A stretch of 13,589 bases of DNA from the NCBI GenBank assembly GCA_016932235.1, contig JAFGDF010000045.1, positions 1 through 13,589 on the forward strand, written 5' to 3'. Shown here in pieces: positions 4,234-13,589 of this stretch. Position numbers and translations under genes: made by a program. The DNA comes from Deltaproteobacteria bacterium (lineage in GTDB: Bacteria > Desulfobacterota > DSM-4660 > Desulfatiglandales > HGW-15). The stretch's first letter is position 1; each line of letters begins with the position of its first letter. The notes below the pieces were generated by a model, which was given only the letters and a program-made list of their open reading frames with translations, was not told the DNA's origin and searched no databases.

Positions 4234-7200
4234 ATGAAAAAAACAGATGGTACGGCACGACGTATTAGAAGAAATTTTGGCAAAATCGGTAATACTATCG
4301 ATATCCCAAATCTGATCGAAGTGCAAAAGCAATCTTATGACCGTCTTCTTCAGAAGGAAGTTGCTCCTGAGGATAGAGAGGATCTTGGTCTTCAGAGTCC
4401 TTTTAGAAGTGTCTTCCCCATACAGGATTTTAGCGGAACTTCATCTCTGGAATTTGTGAAATATACCTTTGAAAATCCGAAATATGATGAAAGTGAATGC
4501 TTAAGCAAAGGCATGACATTTGAGGCTCCTCTCAAACTGACCGCTCGTTTGCTCGTATTTGATACCGATATCGATAATGGGACGAAAAGTATCAGGGACA
4601 TAAAGGAACAGGAGGTTTATTTCGGGACTTTACCTATGATGACTGAGCGGGGGACATTTATAATAAATGGCACAGAGCGAGTCATCGTTAGCCAGTTACA
4701 CCGTTCTCCTGGAGTGTTCTTTGACCATGATAAAGGAAAAACCCATTCAAGCGGAAAGCTGCTGTACTCAGCCCGTATCATACCTCTGAGGGGATCTTGG
4801 CTTGACTTTGAGTTTGATCCCAAGGACCTATTGCATGTTCGTATCGACAGGAGGAGAAAATTTCCGGCCACCACTTTTTTAAAGGCGTTGGGCTACTCAG
4901 GAAAGGAACTCTTGTCTGAATTCTACAATACAGAAAAATTTATACTGGATAAAGATGGCGGCTTAAGGGAGGCGAACCTGGAGAATCTCTTTCGCCAAAA
5001 ATTAACCAAAGATGTAATCTCCCCTAAAACTAAGAAAAAAATCGCCAAGGAAGGGGAAAGATACACAAAAAGGCTTCATAAAAACATAGAAGACGCTGGA
5101 ATAAAATATATCCCGGTCTCATTAAAGGATATAGAAGGAAGAATAATCGCAGATGATATTATAGAAAAATCCACGGGTGAAGTATTCGTTACAGGGAATC
5201 AGCCTATCACAGCCGAAATTCTGGATCTTATCCTGGAAAAAAATATCTCCGAGATCAAGTGCCTTGTCCTGGATGGACCGGGTGTAAGCCCTACTATCAG
5301 GGACACAATGCTTCTAGATAAGATAGAAAACAGTGAAGAGGCCAAGCTGGAGATATACAGAAAGATGAGGCCGAGCAGCCCTCCGACACAGGAGGTGGCG
5401 AACAAATTTTTTGAGAGCCTTTTCTTTAATTTTTCCACTTTTGATCTTTCATCCGTCGGGAGGCTCAAACTGAACTACCGGCTCAATCTGGATGTCCCGC
5501 TTGACCAAAGGACCCTCAGAAAAGAGGACATTGTCGCAACTGTCAAGGAGCTTTTAAGGTTAAAAAATTCCGAGGCATCGGTGGACGACATTGACAACCT
5601 CGGTAACAGGCGGGTCAGAGCAGTGGGAGAACTTCTTGAGAATCAATATCGCATCGGTCTCGTAAGGATGGAGAGGGCCATTAAAGAGCGCATGACTCTG
5701 CAGGAAGTGGAGACATTAATGCCGCATGATCTGATCAATTCAAAACCTGTTTCCGCTATCGTGAAAGAGTTCTTCGGCACCAGCCAGCTCTCACAATTCA
5801 TGGATCAGACAAATCCATTATCTGAAGTCACCCACAAACGACGTCTCAGCGCGCTGGGGCCAGGCGGCTTAACTAGGGAAAGGGCAGGGTTTGAAGTTCG
5901 GGATGTTCATCCCACTCATTATGGACGAATATGTCCAATAGAAACCCCTGAAGGCCCCAATATCGGGCTTATAGTATCCTTAAGCACTTTTGCCCGGGTG
6001 AATGAATTCGGCTTTGTGGAAACGCCTTACCGTCATGTTGAAGGAGGCAAGGTAACAAGCAAGATCGACTACCTTTCAGCCCTTGACGAAAAGGATTATC
6101 CCATAGCCCAGGCAAATGCCCCTCTTGACAGTAAAGGCGCATTTATTAACGAAGAAGCGGCGGTTAGGATTGAAGGGGAAGCCAGTAGATCACCTGTTAA
6201 AGAGATTAAGTATATGGATGTTTCCCCTGACCAGCTTGTCAGCGTTTCAGCCTCATTGATCCCTTTTCTGGAACATGATGACGCGAATAGGGCCTTGATG
6301 GGATCAAATATGCAACGTCAGGCGGTTCCACTTCTCAAGGCAAAGGCTCCACTTATCGGGACAGGAATCGAAGGAGTTGTCGCCAGGGACTCGGGGGTGT
6401 CGGTTATTGCAAAATTTGACGGAATCGTGGAGGATTCGGATGCTTCACGCATTGTGATCAGATCAGTGAGTGAAAATGGCGAAGATGAAGATGAGGTCGA
6501 GATACATAAATTAATAAAGTATCAAAGATCAAATCAAAATACCTGTTATAACCAGAGATCCATTGTGAAAAAAGGTGACTTTGTCCGGAGAGGTGAAGTT
6601 ATAGCAGACGGCCCTGCCACAGAGATGGGGGAACTGGCTCTGGGGCAGAATGTAATGGTCGCTTTTATGCCATGGGGAGGATATAATTTTGAAGATTCGA
6701 TAATCATCAGTGAAAGAGTGGTGAAAGAAGATATCTATACTTCGATACACATTGAAGAATTTGAGGTGGTTTCCAGAGATACCAAACTGGGAAAAGAGGA
6801 GATTACAAGGGATATACCTAATGTTGGTGAAGAGGCCTTAAGATATCTTGATGAAAGCGGCATAATTAAAGTAGGAGCTGAGATAAGCGTTGGTGATATT
6901 CTTGTTGGGAAGATAACTCCCAAAGGGGAAACCCAGCTTTCCCCTGAAGAGAAGCTGCTCCGGGCAATTTTCGGGGACAAAGCGGGGGATGTTAAGGACA
7001 CATCTCTGAGAGTGCCTCCTGGTGTGGAGGGGACAGTCATAGACGCGAAAGTCTTTTCAAGGCGCGGCGTGGAAAAAGACAGGCGGAGCTTAACCATACA
7101 GGATGCTGAATACGTAAGACTGGAAAAAGACAAATCAGATGAAATAGAGATCGTAAAACGAAGCACCAGAAGAAGGTTGAAGGATCTGATTGCAGGCAAA

Positions 7201-8346
7201 AAGGTTAAAACTGATATCCGTGACAGGATTTCCGGAAAGGTTCTTATTAAATCACGCAAGACGATTACATCGGATGATATTGATCAGGTTCCCATAGAGG
7301 ACTGGGCCGGGTCTGATATCAATGCACCCATGGATCTTATCGATAGGATGGAATCTATTGTTAATAAGTACATTGAGAGAACCAACAAAATTGAATCTCA
7401 GTTTAATGACAAGGTTGAGAAACTGAATCTCGGGGATGAACTGGCGCCGGGCGTGATAAAGATGGTAAAGGTGTATGTCGCTGTAAAGAGGAAGCTGTCA
7501 GTGGGAGACAAAATGGCCGGGCGACATGGAAATAAGGGAGTCCTTTCAAGAATTCTGCCGGTAGAGGATATGCCCTATTTTGCAGATGGAACACCGGTTG
7601 ATATCATTCTAAACCCTTTAGGTGTACCATCGAGAATGAATGTGGGGCAGGTCCTGGAAGCTCATCTGGGATGGGCCTCCAAAGAACTTGGAAAGCAGGT
7701 GGCCGACCTGGTCAATGCTTCTGCTGATTTTGAGGCAATAAGAAAGAAGATCAGGAATGCAATTACAGCCAAGGAATACAACCAGTATTTCAAGGATCTT
7801 GACGATAGAGATCTTTTTGAAAGGGCGAAAATGCTTAAAGATGGGATTCATATGGCATCTCCTGTTTTTGACGGGGCTGAAGAAGCGGAAATTCGAAAAT
7901 GCCTTGAAAAAGCGGGATTACCCATAACCGGGCAAAGTATTCTTTATGACGGAAGAACCGGCGAACCGTTTCATCAGGCTGTAACAGTGGGCGTAATGTA
8001 CATGCTGAAACTACATCATCTTGTTGATGATAAAATACATGCGCGCTCAATTGGTCCATACTCCCTTGTTACCCAGCAACCTCTGGGAGGCAAGGCGCAA
8101 TTTGGGGGTCAGAGGCTCGGTGAAATGGAAGTGTGGGCTATGGAGGCCTATGGAGCTGCCTATTCATTACAGGAATTCCTCACGGTCAAGTCCGATGACG
8201 TCGCAGGCAGGACCCGTATGTACGAAAGAATCGTTAAAGGGAACAATATCCTTGAAGCCGGGCTCCCTGAATCTTTCCAGGTGTTGATAAAGGAATTGCT
8301 GAGCCTTGGGCTTGAGTTTGAGCTTCTTGAGGAGACAAAATCTTAA
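4234..8346 (+). CDS. rpoB: DNA-directed RNA polymerase subunit beta
   Basis: Beta forms one pincer of RNA polymerase and half of its active site. The 1370-residue product is slightly longer than the E. coli protein (1342) and aligns with it by eye throughout. The first lobe region holds [18 protein letters not shown] (from residue 146). An SI1-like insertion lies at about 232-350. The rifampicin-pocket segment [13 protein letters not shown] starts at 513, with D524, H534 and S539 matching E. coli D516, H526 and S531, so no common resistance change is seen there. [13 protein letters not shown] starts at 568. An SI2-like charged insertion is near 946-1060. Active-site lysines K1093 and K1101 sit in [15 protein letters not shown] 4234 has AAGGAGAT upstream. 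rpoC follows after 14 bp. Confidence 0.98.
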   Translation: MKKTDGTARRIRRNFGKIGNTIDIPNLIEVQKQSYDRLLQKEVAPEDREDLGLQSPFRSVFPIQDFSGTSSLEFVKYTFENPKYDESECLSKGMTFEAPLKLTARLLVFDTDIDNGTKSIRDIKEQEVYFGTLPMMTERGTFIINGTERVIVSQLHRSPGVFFDHDKGKTHSSGKLLYSARIIPLRGSWLDFEFDPKDLLHVRIDRRRKFPATTFLKALGYSGKELLSEFYNTEKFILDKDGGLREANLENLFRQKLTKDVISPKTKKKIAKEGERYTKRLHKNIEDAGIKYIPVSLKDIEGRIIADDIIEKSTGEVFVTGNQPITAEILDLILEKNISEIKCLVLDGPGVSPTIRDTMLLDKIENSEEAKLEIYRKMRPSSPPTQEVANKFFESLFFNFSTFDLSSVGRLKLNYRLNLDVPLDQRTLRKEDIVATVKELLRLKNSEASVDDIDNLGNRRVRAVGELLENQYRIGLVRMERAIKERMTLQEVETLMPHDLINSKPVSAIVKEFFGTSQLSQFMDQTNPLSEVTHKRRLSALGPGGLTRERAGFEVRDVHPTHYGRICPIETPEGPNIGLIVSLSTFARVNEFGFVETPYRHVEGGKVTSKIDYLSALDEKDYPIAQANAPLDSKGAFINEEAAVRIEGEASRSPVKEIKYMDVSPDQLVSVSASLIPFLEHDDANRALMGSNMQRQAVPLLKAKAPLIGTGIEGVVARDSGVSVIAKFDGIVEDSDASRIVIRSVSENGEDEDEVEIHKLIKYQRSNQNTCYNQRSIVKKGDFVRRGEVIADGPATEMGELALGQNVMVAFMPWGGYNFEDSIIISERVVKEDIYTSIHIEEFEVVSRDTKLGKEEITRDIPNVGEEALRYLDESGIIKVGAEISVGDILVGKITPKGETQLSPEEKLLRAIFGDKAGDVKDTSLRVPPGVEGTVIDAKVFSRRGVEKDRRSLTIQDAEYVRLEKDKSDEIEIVKRSTRRRLKDLIAGKKVKTDIRDRISGKVLIKSRKTITSDDIDQVPIEDWAGSDINAPMDLIDRMESIVNKYIERTNKIESQFNDKVEKLNLGDELAPGVIKMVKVYVAVKRKLSVGDKMAGRHGNKGVLSRILPVEDMPYFADGTPVDIILNPLGVPSRMNVGQVLEAHLGWASKELGKQVADLVNASADFEAIRKKIRNAITAKEYNQYFKDLDDRDLFERAKMLKDGIHMASPVFDGAEEAEIRKCLEKAGLPITGQSILYDGRTGEPFHQAVTVGVMYMLKLHHLVDDKIHARSIGPYSLVTQQPLGGKAQFGGQRLGEMEVWAMEAYGAAYSLQEFLTVKSDDVAGRTRMYERIVKGNNILEAGLPESFQVLIKELLSLGLEFELLEETKS

Positions 8347-8360
8347 ACAAGGAGAAGACA

Positions 8361-11300
8361 TTGGAAGAGCTATATAACTTCTTTACGAAACCAAAAGATC
8401 CATCAAGTTATAATTCCGTCAGGATATCATTGTCATCCCCTGAAAATATCAGGGAGAGGTCTTACGGTGAAGTAAAAAAACCGGAGACGATTAATTACAG
8501 GACATTCAAGCCGGAAAGAGAAGGCCTTTTTTGTTCAAAGATATTCGGACCGATTAAGGATTATGAATGCAACTGCGGCAAATATAAAAGGATGAAACAT
8601 CGCGGTATAGTGTGCGAAAAATGCGGTGTTGAAGTCATTCAATCCAAGGTTCGCAGGGAAAGAATGGGGCATATTGAATTGGCTGCCCCTGTAGCCCATA
8701 TATGGTTCCTTAAATGTCTTCCGTCAAAAATTGGCAACCTTCTTGATCTGACATTAAAGGACCTGGAGAAGGTTCTGTATTTCGAAAATTTCATAGTTAT
8801 TGATCCCTTGGACACCCCGCTGGTAAAGGGGTCGCTTTTAAATGATGAACAACTTGCGAGGGCAAGGGAAGATTATGGTGACAGGTTTCGTTTTGGGGTT
8901 GGGGCGGAAGCCATTCAGGCCATGCTCCGTGATCTTGATCTGGAAGAGCTTTCATCAGCTTTAAGGAATGAAATGCTCCACACCAAATCAGACGCTAAGA
9001 GGAAGAAGCTGGCTAAACGATTAAAGGTTATCGATGCCTTCCGGGAATCAAAAAACAAACCGGAATGGACCATTATGGATGTTATTCCCGTTTTACCGCC
9101 CGATCTCAGACCTCTCGTGCCGCTTGATGGTGGGAGGTTCGCGACTTCGGATCTGAATGACCTCTACAGAAGAGTTATCAACCGTAATAACAGATTGAAA
9201 AGGTTGCTGGAGCTTAACGCACCCGACATCATCGTCAGGAATGAAAAACGCATGCTCCAGGAAGCGGTGGATGTTCTTTTTGATAACGGAAGGAGAGGGA
9301 AGGCAGTTACCGGCGCCAACAAAAGACCCTTTAAATCCCTCAGTGATATGCTAAAAGGAAAACAGGGGAGGTTCAGACAGAACCTGTTGGGAAAGAGGGT
9401 TGATTATTCAGGGAGATCCGTAATTGTTGTCGGGCCGGATCTTAGGTTGCATCAATGCGGGCTCCCCAAAAAAATGGCATTGGAGCTCTTTAAACCCTTT
9501 ATCTACAATAAACTGGATGAAAAAGGCCTCGCAACAACAATTAAATCCGCAAAAAAAATGGTGGAGAGGGAAACATCCGAAGTATGGGATGCGCTTGATG
9601 AAGTGGTGAGGGAGTACTGTATTCTGCTGAACAGGGCTCCTACATTGCATCGCCTGGGAATACAGGCATTTGAGCCTATTTTGATTGAAGGCAAAGCAAT
9701 ACAGCTTCACCCTCTTGTTTGCACGGCCTTTAACGCAGACTTTGACGGCGATCAGATGGCCGTGCATGTACCACTTTCTATTGAGGCGCAGATAGAGTCT
9801 CGAGTTTTGATGATGTCAACGAATAATATATTGTCTCCGGCAAATGGTGAGCCGATTATCGTTCCGAGCCAGGATATAGTGCTGGGGATATATTATATGA
9901 CAAGGGATAGACTTTTCCAAAAAGGTGAAGGGATGATTTTTTCCAATCCAGAGGAAGTCAGGATGGCTTATGATGCCGGCGAACTGGATTTGCATGCTAA
10001 AATCAGGGTACGCATAAATGGCAAGATAGAGAACACAACCGCCGGGCGGATTATTTTGTTCGAGATTTTACCTGAAAATCTGCCGTTTTCGTTGATAAAC
10101 AAGGTAATGAATAAAAAGGAGCTTCGTGCCCTTATAAATGAGTGTTATCGAAGGGAAGGTATTAAGGCAACGGTTATTCTATCCGACAGATTAAAGGATT
10201 TGGGATATAAATACGCCACAAGGTCGGGAATATCCATATCGATCGAGGACATGAGGATCCCGACGCGTAAAAGTGAAATCATTGAAAAGGCGGAAAAAGA
10301 GATTAAAAGGATTGACAACCAGTATAAAAGCGGACTCATTACCGATGGAGAGAAATACAACAAAGCCATTGATATATGGGCCCAGTCAACCGAAAAGATT
10401 TCATCTGAAATGATGAATGAGATGGGAGTCGAAGAGTTAGAAGGCCCTGACGGCAAAACGATAAAGACCGACAGCTTCAATTCAATATATATGATGTCCG
10501 ATTCCGGTTCCAGGGGGAGCAAGGATCAGATGAGGCAATTGGCAGGAATGCGCGGCCTCATGGCAAAACCATCTGGAGAAATTATCCCAACTCCGATCAC
10601 TTCAAATTTTAGAGAAGGTCTAACTGTCCTGCAGTATTTCATCTCTACTCATGGAGCCCGTAAGGGTCTCGCAGATACGGCTTTAAAGACAGCTAATTCA
10701 GGGTATCTGACCAGGAGGCTGGTTGATGTTTCTCAGGACGCCGTTATAACAGAGGGAGATTGCGGTTCCGTCGATGGTATATGGGTCAGTTCACTGATTG
10801 AAGGTGGTGAAATTATTCAGAGAGTTGGTGAAAGGATATTGGGACGCGTGGTTTTACAGGATGTTTATGATCCGATCACTGGAGAGCTTCTCGTAAAAGC
10901 GAATGAGATGATAGATGAAGCCAAAGTCAGAGTTATTGAGAACGCTGGGCTTGAAAAAGTGCTGATCCGTTCTGTTCTGACTTGCCAAACAAAACATGGA
11001 ATATGCAAAAAATGCTATGGCAGGGATTTAGCTCATGGCCATGAAGTGAACATAGGGGAGGCCATCGGCATTATTGCGGCACAATCCATCGGGGAACCAG
11101 GAACTCAGTTAACAATGAGGACCTTTCATATCGGCGGTACGGCAAGCAAAAGGGTTGAACAAACCACGATACTTGCTCGCAATGAAGGTGAAGTAAGCTT
11201 TCAGAACCTCAAGACCGTAAAAAATGATGAGGGAAATTATATTGTCATGAATAGAAACGGGGAAATTTCCGTTCTCGGCAAGGGTGGTAGAGAGGTCGAA

Positions 11301-12434
11301 CGCTATCCCATTATTTATGGCGCTATCCTCAAGGTAAGGGATGGGCAGTCGATAAAGGCAGATCAGGTTATCGCGGAATGGGATCCTTTTACTATTCCGA
11401 TACTTACAGAGGTACCCGGCACAGTAAAATTTGGTGATATTATCGACGGCCTCACAATGCAGGAAAAGCGTGACAAAGTGACCGGTAAAATAAGCAGGGT
11501 CATAGTGGAAGCGCGTAAGGTTGAGACCAGACCTAGGATCTCGATAAAGGGGAGTGATCAAAAAACGGCAAGTCTTCCAGGATCAGACAAGGCAAAAGCC
11601 AGGTATCACCTCCCGATAGGTGCGATCATTATGGTCAATGAGGGTGACAAAGTCGGCGCTGGAACTGTCCTGGCAAAAATTCCCAGAGAGACAACGAAGA
11701 CAAAGGATATTACAGGAGGTCTGCCCAGGGTCGCTGAACTTTTTGAAGTGAGAAAACCAAAAGAGACCGCTATCCTCAGTGAGATAGACGGGACGGTTTC
11801 TTATGGTCAGTACAGTAAGGGCAGAAGAAGGGTCACCATAACTCCTGATGTAGGTGATCCTGTTGATTATTTCATCACAAAGGGCAAACATGTTAGTGTC
11901 CTGGAGGGGGATTATATCCGGGCCGGAGAGCCTTTGATGGATGGATCTGCAAATCCCCATGACATATTAAAAATCCGGGGATTAAAAGAACTCGCAAAAT
12001 ATCTTGTTAACGAGGTTCAGGAAGTCTACAGATTGCAGGGTGTTTCCATTAATGATAAACACATCGAGGTTATTGTTAGGCAGATGCTGAGGCAGGTGAC
12101 TGTCCGGGACGTCGGTAATACAAATTTTCTGCTGGGGGAACAGGTAGAAAGATGGCGTTTTGAGGAGGAAAATATGGCGGTTATCGAAAAAGGCGGGCAG
12201 CCCGCAACTGCCGAACCTCTTCTGCTGGGGATTACCAAAGCTTCCCTGAGTACCGAGAGTTTCATATCAGCCGCTTCCTTTCAGGAGACGACCAAGGTTC
12301 TTTCTGATGCCAGCGTCGCGGGCAAGGTTGATTACCTTAAAGGGTTGAAAGAAAATGTTATTATGGGTCGTCTTGTACCCGCCGGCACGGGGATCAATGA
12401 ATACAGGGAACTGGAGATAAGGACGATCAATTAA
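8361..12434 (+). CDS. rpoC: DNA-directed RNA polymerase subunit beta'
   Basis: Beta' forms the clamp and carries the catalytic Mg2+ site. The 1357-residue product has the N-terminal zinc ribbon (C70, C72, C85, C88), the active-site NADFDGDQ with D460, D462 and D464, and a bridge-helix region around 755-790 ([20 protein letters not shown]). The second zinc site is C801, C875, C882 and C885, and the trigger loop starts near M919-R920. A proteobacterial-type SI3 insertion lies between the trigger-loop halves (about 930-1115), before [17 protein letters not shown]. The start is TTG with AAGGAG 6 nt upstream. Numbering of the zinc ribbon and active site equals E. coli, which supports this start. 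The protein is about 50 residues shorter than E. coli beta', partly from a 13-residue deficit between residues 464 and 801. Confidence 0.98.
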   Translation: MEELYNFFTKPKDPSSYNSVRISLSSPENIRERSYGEVKKPETINYRTFKPEREGLFCSKIFGPIKDYECNCGKYKRMKHRGIVCEKCGVEVIQSKVRRERMGHIELAAPVAHIWFLKCLPSKIGNLLDLTLKDLEKVLYFENFIVIDPLDTPLVKGSLLNDEQLARAREDYGDRFRFGVGAEAIQAMLRDLDLEELSSALRNEMLHTKSDAKRKKLAKRLKVIDAFRESKNKPEWTIMDVIPVLPPDLRPLVPLDGGRFATSDLNDLYRRVINRNNRLKRLLELNAPDIIVRNEKRMLQEAVDVLFDNGRRGKAVTGANKRPFKSLSDMLKGKQGRFRQNLLGKRVDYSGRSVIVVGPDLRLHQCGLPKKMALELFKPFIYNKLDEKGLATTIKSAKKMVERETSEVWDALDEVVREYCILLNRAPTLHRLGIQAFEPILIEGKAIQLHPLVCTAFNADFDGDQMAVHVPLSIEAQIESRVLMMSTNNILSPANGEPIIVPSQDIVLGIYYMTRDRLFQKGEGMIFSNPEEVRMAYDAGELDLHAKIRVRINGKIENTTAGRIILFEILPENLPFSLINKVMNKKELRALINECYRREGIKATVILSDRLKDLGYKYATRSGISISIEDMRIPTRKSEIIEKAEKEIKRIDNQYKSGLITDGEKYNKAIDIWAQSTEKISSEMMNEMGVEELEGPDGKTIKTDSFNSIYMMSDSGSRGSKDQMRQLAGMRGLMAKPSGEIIPTPITSNFREGLTVLQYFISTHGARKGLADTALKTANSGYLTRRLVDVSQDAVITEGDCGSVDGIWVSSLIEGGEIIQRVGERILGRVVLQDVYDPITGELLVKANEMIDEAKVRVIENAGLEKVLIRSVLTCQTKHGICKKCYGRDLAHGHEVNIGEAIGIIAAQSIGEPGTQLTMRTFHIGGTASKRVEQTTILARNEGEVSFQNLKTVKNDEGNYIVMNRNGEISVLGKGGREVERYPIIYGAILKVRDGQSIKADQVIAEWDPFTIPILTEVPGTVKFGDIIDGLTMQEKRDKVTGKISRVIVEARKVETRPRISIKGSDQKTASLPGSDKAKARYHLPIGAIIMVNEGDKVGAGTVLAKIPRETTKTKDITGGLPRVAELFEVRKPKETAILSEIDGTVSYGQYSKGRRRVTITPDVGDPVDYFITKGKHVSVLEGDYIRAGEPLMDGSANPHDILKIRGLKELAKYLVNEVQEVYRLQGVSINDKHIEVIVRQMLRQVTVRDVGNTNFLLGEQVERWRFEEENMAVIEKGGQPATAEPLLLGITKASLSTESFISAASFQETTKVLSDASVAGKVDYLKGLKENVIMGRLVPAGTGINEYRELEIRTIN

Positions 12435-12460
12435 TATCTATTAATATTTTAATAATTATC

Positions 12461-12489
12461 TTGACAATTCAATCATTAACAAATAAAAA
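12461..12489 (+). promoter_or_regulatory. Probable promoter of the rpsL-rpsG (str) operon
   Basis: TTGACA (12461-12466), a perfect sigma-70 -35 box, is followed after 17 bp by TAAAAA (12484-12489), which matches the -10 consensus at four of six positions. It begins 27 bp after rpoC and leaves a leader of about 80 nt before rpsL. The rest of the 140-bp gap is AT-rich, with no terminator that I can support. Confidence 0.55.
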
Positions 12490-12574
12490 GAGGAATTTTT
12501 GATTTCATGATTATTTCCCTGAATCAGCAAAGAAATACGGGGATTTTATCACGGTTATTAAGGGGAATTTATAT

Positions 12575-12952
12575 ATGCCTACAATTAATCAGTTGATTAG
12601 AAAGGGACGAAAAAAAGCCAGGAAAAAGGTTAAAACACCGGCTCTTCAGGGATGTCCTCAGAAGCGAGGGGTGTGCGTAAGAGTCTACACATCCACTCCA
12701 AAAAAACCAAATTCGGCCTTGAGAAAGGTAGCCAGGGTTAGGTTAACAAACGGTATTGAGGTTACTTCCTATATCCCGGGTGTAGGTCATAATCTCCAAG
12801 AGCACTCAGTGGTTCTTATTCGTGGTGGAAGAGTCAAGGATTTACCCGGTGTGAGATATCACGTCTTGAGAGGGACTATGGATACATCGGGTGTTGATGA
12901 TCGACGACAGGGGCGCTCAAAATATGGAGCGAAAAGACCCAAAAGCATTTAG
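12575..12952 (+). CDS. rpsL: Small ribosomal subunit protein S12 (uS12)
   Basis: S12 sits at the 30S decoding centre and controls accuracy; it is the classic streptomycin-resistance locus. The 125-residue product starts [12 protein letters not shown] and contains [11 protein letters not shown] (residues 41-51) and [13 protein letters not shown] (84-96). K43 and K88, whose replacement commonly gives streptomycin resistance, are wild type. D89 is the residue methylthiolated by RimO in other bacteria. Length matches the family (about 124). AAGGGGA lies about 10 nt upstream of ATG 12575. rpsG follows after only 9 bp, with AGAGGA around the TAG stop acting as its ribosome-binding site, so the two are cotranscribed. 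Confidence 0.98.
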   Translation: MPTINQLIRKGRKKARKKVKTPALQGCPQKRGVCVRVYTSTPKKPNSALRKVARVRLTNGIEVTSYIPGVGHNLQEHSVVLIRGGRVKDLPGVRYHVLRGTMDTSGVDDRRQGRSKYGAKRPKSI

Positions 12953-12961
12953 AGGAATTTT

Positions 12962-13432
12962 ATGCCCAGAAAAAGACTTATAGTAAAAAGAGAATCCTTT
13001 GTGGATCCGAAATACAGAAGCCGGCTTGTTGCAAAGTTTATCAACTGCATGATGTATAAGGGCAAAAAGAGCACATCACAGTCCATTCTTTATGACTCCT
13101 TTGATATTATCAAGGAAAAGAGTAAAGAGGACCCTCTGGTACTGTTTGAAAAGGCTATTAATAATGTAAAACCACTGGTTGAAGTCAAATCAAGGAGAGT
13201 GGGTGGCTCCACCTACCAGGTGCCCACGGAAGTGAGGGCAAGCAGGAGCCAGGCACTTGGCATAAGATGGCTCATTAATTTTTCCCGTTCAAGGGGGGAA
13301 AAGAGTATGGCGGCAAAGCTGGCTGCGGAACTGATGGATGCGGCAGGCGGGAGGGGGACTTCGGTGAAGAAAAAGGAAGATACCCACAAAATGGCAGAGG
13401 CGAACAAGGCCTTTGCTCATTATCGCTGGTAG
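12962..13432 (+). CDS. rpsG: Small ribosomal subunit protein S7 (uS7)
   Basis: S7 is the primary binder that nucleates assembly of the 30S head and lies near the E site. The 156-residue product starts [11 protein letters not shown] and includes the family block [19 protein letters not shown] (74-92) and the C-terminal [21 protein letters not shown]. Length is the usual bacterial 156; the longer E. coli tail is absent. AGAGGA precedes ATG 12962 with good spacing. In E. coli the S7 autoregulatory site lies in a spacer of roughly 100 nt between rpsL and rpsG; here the spacer is 9 bp, so that mechanism cannot use the same site. Normally fusA would follow. Here the next gene, after 82 bp, is tuf. 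Confidence 0.98.
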   Translation: MPRKRLIVKRESFVDPKYRSRLVAKFINCMMYKGKKSTSQSILYDSFDIIKEKSKEDPLVLFEKAINNVKPLVEVKSRRVGGSTYQVPTEVRASRSQALGIRWLINFSRSRGEKSMAAKLAAELMDAAGGRGTSVKKKEDTHKMAEANKAFAHYRW

Positions 13433-13484
13433 CTCGTATCGAGGTAGTCTTAGGATTTTGAAACGGTTAATATGGTGAGTTTGA

Positions 13485-13589
<105 letters not shown>

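Noticed and set aside
4020..4268. 82-codon reading frame spanning the rplL-rpoB gap
   Set aside because: It overlaps the ends of two certain genes in another frame, has no ribosome-binding site, and covers the hairpin region.
6735..7259. Long minus-strand reading frames inside rpoB, rpoC and the ribosomal genes
   Set aside because: They are antisense shadows of conserved genes, with no ribosome-binding sites and no recognisable domains.
12435..12460. Intrinsic terminator after rpoC
   Set aside because: The sequence is only AT-rich with no G/C stem followed by a T-run.

Overview
The window is a bacterial core-genome segment, entirely on the + strand. It carries the secE-nusG-rplKAJL-rpoBC transcription/translation cluster joined to the start of the str operon. 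Protein sequences (a single-membrane-span SecE with a long basic N-terminal extension, a four-cysteine L33, and beta/beta' subunits with proteobacterial-type insertions), together with the order tuf-rpmG-trnW-secE, fit a deltaproteobacterium (Desulfobacterota), possibly a sulfate reducer. That placement is an inference from family resemblance, not the result of a search.

Layout: the 3' end of one tuf gene (1-81), rpmG (160-309), tRNA-Trp (324-400), secE (467-844), nusG (866-1423), rplK (1435-1857), a 206-bp structured gap, rplA (2064-2777), a 304-bp gap holding an L10-type autoregulatory leader, rplJ (3082-3603, TTG start), rplL (3662-4045), a 188-bp gap with a strong hairpin, rpoB (4234-8346), rpoC (8361-12434, TTG start), a 140-bp gap with a perfect -35 box, rpsL (12575-12952), rpsG (12962-13432), and the first 25 codons of a second tuf (13515 to the edge).

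The genes work together in gene expression. RpoB and RpoC form the RNA polymerase core and NusG binds it and couples it to ribosomes. L11, L10 and L7/L12 build the stalk that recruits translation factors, L1 forms the opposite stalk, and S12 and S7 belong to the 30S decoding and head regions. EF-Tu delivers aminoacyl-tRNA, and SecE is part of the SecYEG export channel. Regulation appears to lie in the large gaps upstream of rplA, rplJ, rpoB and rpsL. I see no convincing intrinsic terminator anywhere.

This is an ordinary core region. I see no mobile element, CRISPR array, defence system or novel gene cluster. The points worth a second look are the absence of fusA between rpsG and tuf, two tuf copies bracketing the window exactly at its ends, the interleaved inverted repeats between rplK and rplA, an aberrant tRNA-Trp (U14 and a U50/U64 mismatch), and an uncertain secE start.
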